A stretch of 64,000 nucleotides of DNA, from the NCBI GenBank assembly GCA_902800795.1, contig CADCFQ010000002.1, positions 62,001 to 126,000 of the forward strand, given 5' to 3'. Origin of the DNA: an uncultured Ruminococcus sp. (lineage in GTDB: Bacteria > Bacillota > Clostridia > Oscillospirales > Ruminococcaceae). A program made the position numbers and the translations under genes. The notes below the pieces were generated by a model. That model searched no databases. It was not told the DNA's origin and worked only from the letters and a program-made list of their open reading frames with translations. Positions 52,103-59,800 of the stretch are shown piece after piece (positions within the stretch are counted from its first letter, which is position 1; each line of letters starts with the position of its first letter).

Positions 52103-53573
52103 GAGCCTTAACATCTCCTTTTTTCTTGTAGATAACATAGTCCTTGCTGCGGTCATCCCTGCACTCACGGGCTGCGGTCTCGGCAAACTCCAGAAGCTCG
52201 TCATAGTCCGCCGTGCAGTCCGGATAGAGAGCTGCACCTACGGCAGTTCTTATCTCGCCTCTTCCGGCATCCAGCTCACATCTCTTGAGTCTTTGTGCCA
52301 GACCCGCAACGCTGGTCTTTATAGCGTCGTATGCTTTCATAAGGTTGATATCGGTAAAGTCTGCGAACACCGCAAACTCGTCACGCTTCATAATACCCAC
52401 AGTGTGCTGGGGGCCGAACAGGTCGTCAATAGCCTGTGCCACCTTGACCATCGCCTCTTCCCTGACCTCCTCGCCGTAAGTCTCGTCGATAGCGTTAAGG
52501 TTTACTATATTGACTATCATAAGGACAAAGGTCGAACCCGTAAGGCTCATTTCTATCTTGTCCAGTATGACGTTCTCGGTAAAGAAAGCGTTATGAAGTC
52601 CCGTGACGGTATCCACATTGTCAGACTCGGAATAGCTTATCCTCTCCGGGTCATATCTTGCGGCAGACATCTGGACGATGATCTCAAATATCAGAAAGAC
52701 AGTGAACGCTACAACAAGCATTATCAGCGCAAACTTATAGGACTGCTTTGCTCTTCCCTGAAGCTCTATCACCGTTATCAGCCGCCAGCCGTTGTCAAAA
52801 TCCGAGCAGGACGCTATAACATGGTTGTCCATAAAGGTGGAGTCCTTGTCGGTCAAAAAGAGGGAGATTATCTCTTTTTCAACAGTCTCCGAAGGGCTCT
52901 TTGAGCCGGTGTCGAAGATTATTCTGCCCTGTTCATCGCAGAGGACCGAACGCAGATCGTCGGAGCTGAACTCCGTGAGCACCCTTGATTCAAGCTCGAT
53001 AGAATAGCAGCTTGAAACAAACAGCGCCTTGCGGTTTATACGTCTTACATAGTAAAGCTTGTTGAAGTCGAAGACATCCTTGTCTTCATCGTAAAAGCCG
53101 GTGAACCAGCTGGAAGTCCCGTCGCCAAGCACAAGAGAAAGACCGCCGTAGATATTGTCATTAAACAGATCCCTGCAGCCGTCGCTTATCCTTCCAAGCG
53201 TCGTTCCGTTCTCATAGACTATTCCGTAGTCCGCATAGTTATCCACCACGCACACAGACAGAAGGTACTCATCTATCCTCTCCTCCAGTTCGGGGTCCTT
53301 GATAGTGCCCTCATAGGGGATGATAGTTCCGTTTGAGAAAAGCACCTTACCCGTTGCATTCATACCGTCAAGAAAAGCGGAAACGCTCTTCTTCATCTGG
53401 AGATTAAGGTCGGTGCAGTATCCGACATCACGGTCGGTGGTTATATCACGCTGGAGCATGACAGCAATCAGGAAAGAGACCACGGTCACCAGCATTATAC
53501 ACAGAAGCCCGGTCATTATGACACGAGAGCTGAACTTTTTTATATGGTAGAAGACCTCGCTTTTTTTAGCCAT
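52080..53573 (-). CDS. membrane GGDEF protein with degenerate motif
   Basis: 497 residues. TM1 (~17-40), an extracytoplasmic Cache-like sensor (~45-270), TM2 (~283-305), and a GGDEF domain (~325-490). The signature reads KRDEF, so catalysis is unlikely; it may bind c-di-GMP or GTP as a receptor. The EVREEAMVKVAQAIDD and ADFTDINLMKAYDAIK helices are in place. RBS CGGAGG before ATG 53573. First in the operon with the solute-binding lipoprotein, suggesting that the ligand bound outside is relayed through Cache and GGDEF. Confidence 0.87.
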   Translation of the reverse strand: MAKKSEVFYHIKKFSSRVIMTGLLCIMLVTVVSFLIAVMLQRDITTDRDVGYCTDLNLQMKKSVSAFLDGMNATGKVLFSNGTIIPYEGTIKDPELEERIDEYLLSVCVVDNYADYGIVYENGTTLGRISDGCRDLFNDNIYGGLSLVLGDGTSSWFTGFYDEDKDVFDFNKLYYVRRINRKALFVSSCYSIELESRVLTEFSSDDLRSVLCDEQGRIIFDTGSKSPSETVEKEIISLFLTDKDSTFMDNHVIASCSDFDNGWRLITVIELQGRAKQSYKFALIMLVVAFTVFLIFEIIVQMSAARYDPERISYSESDNVDTVTGLHNAFFTENVILDKIEMSLTGSTFVLMIVNIVNLNAIDETYGEEVREEAMVKVAQAIDDLFGPQHTVGIMKRDEFAVFADFTDINLMKAYDAIKTSVAGLAQRLKRCELDAGRGEIRTAVGAALYPDCTADYDELLEFAETAARECRDDRSKDYVIYKKKGDVKAREEETEG

Positions 53574-53636
53574 CTTTTTCGCCTCCGAACAGAGATCACA
53601 GCAGAGAAAGCCCTTCTCCGCCACGGTATCAAGAAA

Positions 53637-53665
53637 ATTATAACACAACCTTCATCATTTTACAA
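53637..53665 (-). promoter_or_regulatory. promoter of GGDEF operon
   Basis: TTGTAA (53665-53660), 17-bp spacer ending TGTGT, TATAAT (53642-53637). Confidence 0.8.
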
Positions 53666-53711
53666 GAGGTGACGGCCAAAAAGTCCCTGTTTTTCACAAC
53701 TTTTCGGCAAA

Positions 53712-53741
53712 CAAAAAGAGATGACCCTCACAAGTCATCTC
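53712..53741 (-). terminator. terminator of the dnaX-recR-hprK-like operon
   Basis: GAGATGAC/GTCATCTC stem with TTTTT on the minus strand side. Confidence 0.88.
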
Positions 53742-53750
53742 CTGTCATCA

Positions 53751-54482
53751 TTATTTGCTCATAGCCGTGAACGCTATCTGCGCAGCTTCTATATCCATAT
53801 TGCAGCCCAGCCGGTAAAGAGCCACCTGAGACAGCATCCTGTCCGTCAGCGCAAGTGTTCTTGCAAGAGCCGCACCGTCCGCCGGGCGGTAGGTCTGCTG
53901 AACTATCTTCGGATATATCTCCCCTGCCGTGACAGGCTTTATAACATTCTCTTTCTCACGCTCCAGAACAGCTATCGCTTTGAGCGGCGCCGAAATGTTC
54001 TCGCCAAGCCTGTGCTTGCCGTTATAAGGCGTGCCGAAAACTGTAACTCCCTTGTCATTCACCCTTATAAGCGGCTTGTCGTCATTGACCATAACAGCTC
54101 TTTCACCCAGAAGCTTTCTCCAGAGGGCCGCATGGGTGGATTTGCCAGTTCCCGAGCAGGCCGTGAAAAGATAAGCAGCACCGTCCACCGCCACACAGGA
54201 GCCGTGGAACAAAAAGGTATCAAACTCCGTCATCTTCTCGGCGATCTTGCGGTATACAGCCAGCTCCTCAAGATATCCGTCACAGCTCTGCACAAGGGGT
54301 CTTCCCTCTTTTTCGGCAGTCAGCCGTGACCTTTCACGCTCATACTCGATATCGCTCTGTGATATCTTCACAGCTATCTGCGCCTCTCCCTCACAGCGGT
54401 AGTCCGCACAGTAGCGGTGGACATCCGGATAAAGGGAGTCTATCTCTATGATTATATCAGCGATCCTATAGGTGCCCTTCAT
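53751..54482 (-). CDS. HPr-kinase-like / PEPCK-fold ATPase
   Basis: 243 residues. Walker A ACSGTGKSTHAALW at ~108-121 within FHGSCVAVDGAAYLFTACSG is the hallmark of HprK-like kinases of the PEPCK superfamily. VMVNDDKPL supplies the acidic metal site and GTPYNGKHRLGEN is also seen. Such small kinases often pair with PqqD-like proteins in peptide (RiPP, lasso) pathways. Here it pairs with one (2-bp gap) but no precursor or cyclase is nearby. RBS GAGGACTG is inside the end of the pqqD gene. Substrate unknown. Confidence 0.82.
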   Translation of the reverse strand: MKGTYRIADIIIEIDSLYPDVHRYCADYRCEGEAQIAVKISQSDIEYERERSRLTAEKEGRPLVQSCDGYLEELAVYRKIAEKMTEFDTFLFHGSCVAVDGAAYLFTACSGTGKSTHAALWRKLLGERAVMVNDDKPLIRVNDKGVTVFGTPYNGKHRLGENISAPLKAIAVLEREKENVIKPVTAGEIYPKIVQQTYRPADGAALARTLALTDRMLSQVALYRLGCNMDIEAAQIAFTAMSK

Positions 54483-54484
54483 AG

Positions 54485-54745
54485 TCAGTCCTCGATAGCG
54501 CCTATGCGGCGAAGCTCTGTTACTGTCTTATGGACATCGGCCTCGATCTTGCCCTCGGGGGCATCGAACTTTGCCCTCATAGCCCTGACCACTTCGGCCT
54601 CGGTGGTGTCTTTCTTCATAAGAGACAGGATCTCTCCCAGCATCTTGTTTCCTCTGACCAGCCCCGAGAACTTAGCCTTTCCCGTTGCCACCACCATAGT
54701 CTCGTCCTTTGTTTCGTGAACAATAAAATCCTTCTTCAGCTTCAT
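54485..54745 (-). CDS. PqqD family protein
   Basis: 86 residues. MKLKKDFIVHETKDETMVVATGKAKFSGLVRGNKMLGEILSLM followed by EAEVVRAMRAKFDAP, DVHKTVTELRRIGAIED matches PqqD (RiPP recognition element, three-strand wing plus helices). It would bind a peptide or protein substrate. The next gene is the HPr-kinase-like protein; together they resemble peptide-modification pairs. RBS AAAGG before ATG 54745, following recR by 29 bp. Confidence 0.85.
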   Translation of the reverse strand: MKLKKDFIVHETKDETMVVATGKAKFSGLVRGNKMLGEILSLMKKDTTEAEVVRAMRAKFDAPEGKIEADVHKTVTELRRIGAIED

Positions 54746-54774
54746 AAGAAAACCTTTCTATGCGGTCACAGCTA

Positions 54775-55377
54775 TCAGATCTCGTTTCTGTTCTCAAGCG
54801 CCTTGTAAAGCGTTATCTCGTCCGCAAATTCAAGTATGCCGCCTATGGGCAGACCAAAGGCCAGCCTTGTGACCTTGACTCCCAGAGGCTTGAGGAGCTT
54901 TGACACATACATAGCCGTAGCCTCGCCCTCAACAGTGGGGTTGGTGGCCATGATGACCTCTTTCACATCATCTCTGGGTATGCGTTCAAGGAGCTCCTTG
55001 ATTTTCAGATCGTCCGGGCTTTTTCCGTCCATAGGAGATATCAGCCCGTGGAGCACATGGTATACGCCCTTATACTCCTTTGTCCTCTCAAAAGCAGTGA
55101 TGTCCTTGGGATCCTCCACCACGCACACCGTGGTCTTGTCACGCCTTGCGTCCGCACACACGGGACAAACATCCTTGTCAGTGAAATTCTGGCACACCGA
55201 ACACAGATGTACAGTGCGCTTTGCATTGAGGATAGCATCAGCAAAAGCCTTCGCCTCCCCGTCTGACATCGACATTACATGATAAGCAAGCTTCTGGGCG
55301 GATTTCATTCCTATGCCCGGAAGCTTGGCGAACTGCTCGGAGAGCACTATCAGCGGCAGAGCCTTTGATTCTGCCAT
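54775..55377 (-). CDS. recR: recombination protein RecR
   Basis: 200 residues. Helix-hairpin-helix [17 protein letters not shown], the Cys4 zinc finger CSVC...CPVC (~57-72) and the Toprim region [26 protein letters not shown]. With RecO and RecF it loads RecA at gaps. ATG 55377 starts 2 bp after the ybaB stop. Standard dnaX-ybaB-recR order. Confidence 0.95.
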   Translation of the reverse strand: MAESKALPLIVLSEQFAKLPGIGMKSAQKLAYHVMSMSDGEAKAFADAILNAKRTVHLCSVCQNFTDKDVCPVCADARRDKTTVCVVEDPKDITAFERTKEYKGVYHVLHGLISPMDGKSPDDLKIKELLERIPRDDVKEVIMATNPTVEGEATAMYVSKLLKPLGVKVTRLAFGLPIGGILEFADEITLYKALENRNEI

Positions 55378-55378
55378 A

Positions 55379-55729
55379 TCAGAACAGACCGGGGAAGGAT
55401 ACTCCGCCGGTGAGCTTCTGCATCTCGGCATCGCTTATCTCATCGAGATTAGCAACAGCCTGATTGAATGCGCTCATGATAAGATCCTGGAGCATCTCAA
55501 CATCCTGGGGATCAACTACCTCGGGCTTGATCTCAAGCTTGAGGACGTTTCTCTTACCGTTGATAACGACCTTTACTACCTCGCCGCCTGCGGTTCCCTC
55601 AAACTCTCTCTGCTCAAGGTCTGCCTGCAGAGCTGTGATATCGTCCTGCATCTTCTGAGCCTGCTTGAGCATCTGGTTCATATTGTTGGAAGGGCCCTTG
55701 CCCATTCCCTGTGGAAGTCTTGCCTTCAT
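55379..55729 (-). CDS. ybaB: YbaB/EbfC family nucleoid-associated protein
   Basis: 116 residues. [16 protein letters not shown] coiled helix, [28 protein letters not shown] and the C-terminal [14 protein letters not shown] match YbaB. Dimeric DNA-binding protein. RBS AAGGAG before ATG 55729. Between dnaX and recR. Confidence 0.95.
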   Translation of the reverse strand: MKARLPQGMGKGPSNNMNQMLKQAQKMQDDITALQADLEQREFEGTAGGEVVKVVINGKRNVLKLEIKPEVVDPQDVEMLQDLIMSAFNQAVANLDEISDAEMQKLTGGVSFPGLF

Positions 55730-55748
55730 TTTAAAAACTCCTTATATA

Positions 55749-57368
55749 TTATTTGTTTTTTATTTCAACCTCAATATTCATGGCCTTGGCCTTGTCAACC
55801 AGCGCACTGAGCGGGCTTTCCACCTTCACGTCGCCGTTTGAAGCCGACCTGACCTTTATATTGAAGGTCTGTCCGAAATTCGCTTTGAGTATCTCATTGA
55901 GAAGAGCGGCATCCCTGCCCTTTTTGAACTTCTCCTTGAAAAACTCGTTGTTCACAGTCAGCAGCAGGATATTCTGGTGAGAAAAGGCACTGGAGCCTTT
56001 AAGGAAGCACCCCGTTGCCGGATATTTCTCATTCACCTGCGCCACTATATCATCCCAGCCCGCAACAGGACTGAAATCCTTCATCGAAAGCTTGCCGCCG
56101 CCCTGCGAAGGAGCGCTCTTTGTCTCCTGTCTCTGCTCCGGCTGGGGTGCCGGGGCTGCCTGCATAGCCTGCGGCATGGGGTTCGGAGCTGTTATGCCCA
56201 CAGCCTGTGCCCTCTCGATCCTGTCGAGCCTTGCCTCGATCGCCGAGACCTCGGCTCCGGAAACAGCAGAAACGCCCTTCTGCTCTCTCTTCGGCGAACA
56301 GAGCCTTACGAGCATCATCTCAAGCTCTATCCTCTTCGATGCCGCCCTTGCAAACCTCTCCGAGGTCTGCTGGAGCACCGATATATTCTCAAGTATATCG
56401 TCAAGCTTCATCTTCTCCGCCAGAGCCTTTATCCTGTCAAACTCCTCGGGCAGACAGGTTATCAGCTCACGGCTGTTGTCGATAGTCTTGGCTATCATAA
56501 CATTTCTCATCTGAGTCAGCAGCTCTCCTGCCAGGACCTTCAGGTCCTTCGACATGGAATAAAGGCTGTCCACAGTCCTGAGCGCCTGGGCAGTATCGCC
56601 TGCGGCTATGCTCTCTAAGATGTCGAACAGATAATCCCTGCCGGCAATACCTGCCGCCTGGGAGACCACGTTCACATCAACGTTGTCGCCGAAAGCCGCA
56701 CACTGATCCAGCAGCGACAGTGCATCTCTCATTCCGCCGTCGGATAGCCTTGCCACAAGCTCGGCCGCTTCTTCCGTCAGAGTGAAATTCTCCTGCCCTG
56801 CGATATACATGAGCCTGGACACTATGTCCTCGCTTCTTATCCTGTGAAAATCAAAATGCTGACACCTTGAAACTATGGTGGCAGGCACCTTCTGTATCTC
56901 GGTGGTGGCCAGCACGAACTTGACATGGGGAGGCGGTTCTTCCATGGTCTTGAGCAGCGCATTGAAAGCGCCTGCCGAGAGCATATGCACCTCGTCTATG
57001 ATATACACTTTATACTTGCATATCTCGGGCGTATAAACAACGCCCTCTCTGAGCTCTCTTATATCCTCGACCTTTGAATTGGACGCTGCGTCTATCTCGA
57101 TGATATCAGCCAGAGTGCCGCTGTCAGCCATTTTGCAGATATCACACTCAAGACAAGGCTCGCCGTCCTTTGGGTCAAGGCAGTTTATAGCCTTTGCGAA
57201 TATCCTCGCACAGGTGGTCTTACCTGTTCCTCTCGAGCCCGTGAACAGATAAGCGTGAGCGGTCTTCCCGCCCTTTATCTGATTTTTGAGCGTGGTGGTT
57301 ATATGCGGCTGTGAGACAACATCCGAAAATGACATCGGTCTCCATTTTCTGTATAACGCCTGATACAC
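55749..57368 (-). CDS. dnaX: DNA polymerase III subunit gamma/tau
   Basis: 539 residues. QALYRKWRPMSFSDVV, Walker A GSRGTGKTTCARI, Zn motif CLECDIC plus C of INCLDP, Walker B YIIDEVHMLS and SRC sensor. AAA+ domain then collar and a shorter C-terminal tau region (after ~370). Clamp-loader ATPase. Translation starts at GTG 57368 with GGGGTGAG. Upstream is the SRP RNA. Confidence 0.95.
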   Translation of the reverse strand: MYQALYRKWRPMSFSDVVSQPHITTTLKNQIKGGKTAHAYLFTGSRGTGKTTCARIFAKAINCLDPKDGEPCLECDICKMADSGTLADIIEIDAASNSKVEDIRELREGVVYTPEICKYKVYIIDEVHMLSAGAFNALLKTMEEPPPHVKFVLATTEIQKVPATIVSRCQHFDFHRIRSEDIVSRLMYIAGQENFTLTEEAAELVARLSDGGMRDALSLLDQCAAFGDNVDVNVVSQAAGIAGRDYLFDILESIAAGDTAQALRTVDSLYSMSKDLKVLAGELLTQMRNVMIAKTIDNSRELITCLPEEFDRIKALAEKMKLDDILENISVLQQTSERFARAASKRIELEMMLVRLCSPKREQKGVSAVSGAEVSAIEARLDRIERAQAVGITAPNPMPQAMQAAPAPQPEQRQETKSAPSQGGGKLSMKDFSPVAGWDDIVAQVNEKYPATGCFLKGSSAFSHQNILLLTVNNEFFKEKFKKGRDAALLNEILKANFGQTFNIKVRSASNGDVKVESPLSALVDKAKAMNIEVEIKNK

Positions 57369-57390
57369 ACACTCACCCCGCTTTTCTCAT

Positions 57391-57535
57391 AAAAACATCG
57401 ATCCGACATAGGGGTGTGCGGGCGTGACTGTGACACACGAAACAATCCGCTTAATGCTGCTCGGTTCCCCGCCTGACATGGTTCACAGCGTTTCATTGCA
57501 CAGGACCCACACACCTATATCTCGGATCGATGAGG
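57391..57535 (-). ncRNA. ffs: signal recognition particle RNA (ffs)
   Basis: Minus strand. The terminal stem CATCGATCCGA/TCGGATCGATG (57532-57522 with 57406-57396) ends in TTTTT. The apical SRP loop has CATGTCAGGCGGGGAACCGA and AGCAGCA, the Ffh-binding signature, and GTGTGGGTCC with an Alu-like region. It lies directly upstream of dnaX, the usual neighbour in Firmicutes. Exact ends are estimated from the stem and T run. Confidence 0.9.
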
Positions 57536-57571
57536 AACATCTCCGTAGTATACGGTCTGATTTACCTGACT

Positions 57572-57600
57572 ATTATAACACAGTTCTTCACAAATTGCAA
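57572..57600 (-). promoter_or_regulatory. promoter of ffs (and possibly dnaX)
   Basis: TTGCAA (57600-57595), 17-bp spacer ending TGTGT, TATAAT (57577-57572). Confidence 0.88.
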
Positions 57601-57639
57601 GCCCTTTTTAAAAATAATTTATAAGAGCCCCCTCTGATA

Positions 57640-57667
57640 CAAAAAGCCGCAGGATAGACCTGCGGCT
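57640..57667 (-). terminator. terminator of cheX-like gene
   Basis: AGCCGCAGG/CCTGCGGCT stem with TTTTT on the minus strand. Confidence 0.92.
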
Positions 57668-57691
57668 AATGGGTACGATCACAATGATCTG

Positions 57692-58576
57692 TCAGTGGTT
57701 GGAGATTATGAAATCCACCTGACCGAAGGGGAACACAACAGGAATGCAGAAAGCGGTGTCATCAAAGAAGATCTCCGAAGAATCCGAAAGCTCCTGTGGT
57801 GTCAGCGTAAGCTCAACGCCTCTCTCGTTGGACTCATTGACAACGAACAGACCGTCGTTTACATTAAGGAACTCTCCCACCGTTGCGTGAACAAAGTCAT
57901 CCACCTCGGAGAAGCTCTCCTTTGCAAACCTCTCGGCAAAGCCTATATAAGCGTCTCTGTAAGCGCCTACGCAGGCTGTAGCGCTGTAGGTACCGTTGAT
58001 ATGCTGGATAATAAGGTTCTCCGCCTTATAGTCCCTTACAACAGATGCCTCCAGCGGTGTGAAATCATCGCCGATAAATCTGATGATGTTCTTGAACAGG
58101 AGAGTCACATACTCGGTATTGATCTTTGCATCCACCGCCGAGTCAAAATGATAGAACTCCCTGATAAGCTTGTTGAGCGTTTCGTTCTGGTTGTCCGAAA
58201 TGTCATCATCAGAAAGCTGGTTCTCAGCCTTATAATCATTTATAGCCTTCTCAAATTCCGCATTGGTCAGCGCACCGTTATTAACGAGGGTCTGACCCAG
58301 AAGCAGATAATCCGTCGGCTGCTGGGAAAGAAGTCTCTCAACATCATCCTCTGTAACATATCCAAGCTCTACCGCAAGGTCACCGAACCTCTTGTCAACG
58401 CTCTGCTGAGTGATGTTGACGTGTTCTACCTGCTCGGCAGTCATAAGCCCCGCATTTATAGCGAGAACACCGAGCCTGAGCCTTGTATATTTCTTCGCCT
58501 CGAATGCCTGAGTAAGATCCTCAGCGGAGCAGAGTTTGTGATTGAACAGATATCCTCCGAAAAACTGGGCAAACAT
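57692..58576 (-). CDS. MshEN-like and CheX-like fusion protein
   Basis: 294 residues. Residues ~25-115 contain two repeats of the GspE/MshE N-terminal type (LGVLAINAGLMTAEQVEHV, then FGDLAVELGYVTEDDVERLL, then LGQTLVNNGALTNAEFEKAI), a domain that binds c-di-GMP in MshE. Residues ~150-290 resemble CheC/CheX-type (FIGDDFTPLEASVV...FAERFAKESF, then VGEFLNVNDGLFVVN). It overlaps the CheY stop by 1 bp (TAATG). It may dephosphorylate CheY-P under c-di-GMP control; an inference from domains. Confidence 0.78.
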   Translation of the reverse strand: MFAQFFGGYLFNHKLCSAEDLTQAFEAKKYTRLRLGVLAINAGLMTAEQVEHVNITQQSVDKRFGDLAVELGYVTEDDVERLLSQQPTDYLLLGQTLVNNGALTNAEFEKAINDYKAENQLSDDDISDNQNETLNKLIREFYHFDSAVDAKINTEYVTLLFKNIIRFIGDDFTPLEASVVRDYKAENLIIQHINGTYSATACVGAYRDAYIGFAERFAKESFSEVDDFVHATVGEFLNVNDGLFVVNESNERGVELTLTPQELSDSSEIFFDDTAFCIPVVFPFGQVDFIISNH

Positions 58577-58956
58577 TACAAAACTCCTTTCGCTACGTTC
58601 TGGATCACCTTTTCAGCATCCGCATCGGAGATCGGCTTCTGCAAAAAGTCTACCGCACCAGCCTTCAGCGCCTCCTTGAGGTGGCCCTGTGTTCCGACCG
58701 ACGACGCCATGATGATCTTGGCATCAGGAAACTCGTCAACTATCTGCTGAAGAGCCTCGATACCTGTTACCTTTGGCATGATAATGTCCATAAATACCAC
58801 ATCGGGCTGATTTTCCTTATATTTAGCAACTGCTTCTTCTCCGTCTGCCGCTTCATAAACAGCCTTCACACCGAAAGATGTGATAGTCATGCTAAGCTTC
58901 TTTCTGGCAAACATCGAATCATCGCACACAAGAACGGTCATTTCGTTGATGTTCAT
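58576..58956 (-). CDS. CheY-like response regulator
   Basis: 126 residues, receiver only: acidic DD near 11-12, phosphoacceptor Asp in VVFMDIIMPKVTG, Thr/Ser in IIMASSVG and Lys in FLQKPISD. GGAGGGACT before ATG 58956; a longer in-frame start is upstream but without a site. With the overlapping MshEN-CheX-like gene it forms a two-gene output module. Confidence 0.94.
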   Translation of the reverse strand: MNINEMTVLVCDDSMFARKKLSMTITSFGVKAVYEAADGEEAVAKYKENQPDVVFMDIIMPKVTGIEALQQIVDEFPDAKIIMASSVGTQGHLKEALKAGAVDFLQKPISDADAEKVIQNVAKGVL

Positions 58957-59033
58957 GATAGTCCCTCCATAACACTCTTTGCACATAGCACTTATGCACG
59001 CCAAAAAAGACAAGCACAAGTTGTCTGATTATT

Positions 59034-59062
59034 AGTATAGCATAAAACTCTCCAAAAATCAA
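59034..59062 (-). promoter_or_regulatory. promoter of cheY-like operon
   Basis: TTGATT (59062-59057), 17-bp spacer, TATACT (59039-59034). Confidence 0.82.
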
Positions 59063-59132
59063 TAGTTATTCATAGACTTTTAATAGGTATAATGCACAAA
59101 AATACAGTCCGATTTTTTCCTTTGCGGCTAAC

Positions 59133-59161
59133 TTGACAAAAAATAGGCCTTATGATATAAT
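59133..59161 (+). promoter_or_regulatory. promoter of tRNA-Leu
   Basis: TTGACA (59133-59138), 17-bp spacer, TATAAT (59156-59161); consensus. Confidence 0.92.
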
Positions 59162-59171
59162 ACAAAAGTGC

Positions 59172-59258
59172 GCCGGTGTGATGGAATTGGCAGACGTGTC
59201 GGACTCAAAATCCGATGGTAGCAATACCGTACCGGTTCGACCCCGGTCACCGGCACCA
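59172..59258 (+). tRNA. tRNA-Leu (CAA anticodon)
   Basis: 87 nt including encoded CCA. Acceptor GCCGGTG/CACCGGC, D arm TGGCAGACG, anticodon loop CTCAAAA flanked by CGGA/TCCG, long variable arm, and T arm GGTTCGACCCC. Reads UUG leucine codons. Confidence 0.97.
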
Positions 59259-59263
59259 TACTT

Positions 59264-59291
59264 CGCTCCGATAGCTTTCGGAGCGTTTTTG
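59264..59291 (+). terminator. terminator of tRNA-Leu
   Basis: CGCTCCGA/TCGGAGCG stem and TTTTT. Confidence 0.9.
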
Positions 59292-59310
59292 TTTAAATGG
59301 GAGTAGGAAT

Positions 59311-59766
59311 ATGGAAAGCAAGTTTGACTTTATCGTCCTCGATGACAGCCTGCTGCCCCGGGCGGCGGCGCTTTTCAGGGAAGCTTTTGCGGGCGAGCCC
59401 TGGAACGATGACTGGAGCGACGAAGCGCAGCTCCTGGAATACATAAAGGACATCTCTATGTCCCGGAACGCTCTAAACTACGGCCTAATGATCGACGGAG
59501 AGCTTGCGGCGGCAGCACTGGGCTCGGTAAGGCACTGGTGGGAAGGAACGAACTATAATATCGAGGAATTCTTCATAGCGCCGAAGCTTCAGGGTCAGGG
59601 TCTCGGCACCAGGTTTATGGAGCTGATAGAGGAAGACATCAAAAAGCGAGGCCTGGCCGGGATATTTCTCCAGACAGACAGCGACAAGCCGGCTTACAGG
59701 TTCTACAAGAAAAACAGCTTCGGCGACCTCGGGACCCATGTGAGCTTGTATAAGAGTATGAAATAA
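59311..59766 (+). CDS. GNAT family N-acetyltransferase
   Basis: 151 residues. The acetyl-CoA motif is APKLQGQGLGTRFMELIEED with the following beta-alpha end FYKKNSFGDLG. N-terminal FREAFAGEPWNDDWSDEAQ resembles the N terminus of some AAC(6')-like and other GNATs; substrate is uncertain. GGGAGTAGG precedes ATG 59311, just past the tRNA terminator. Followed by the YfhO gene at 34 bp. Confidence 0.88.
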   Translation: MESKFDFIVLDDSLLPRAAALFREAFAGEPWNDDWSDEAQLLEYIKDISMSRNALNYGLMIDGELAAAALGSVRHWWEGTNYNIEEFFIAPKLQGQGLGTRFMELIEEDIKKRGLAGIFLQTDSDKPAYRFYKKNSFGDLGTHVSLYKSMK

Positions 59767-59800
59767 GATCAACATTAAGACCGTAAAGGAGGGTGGCGAA

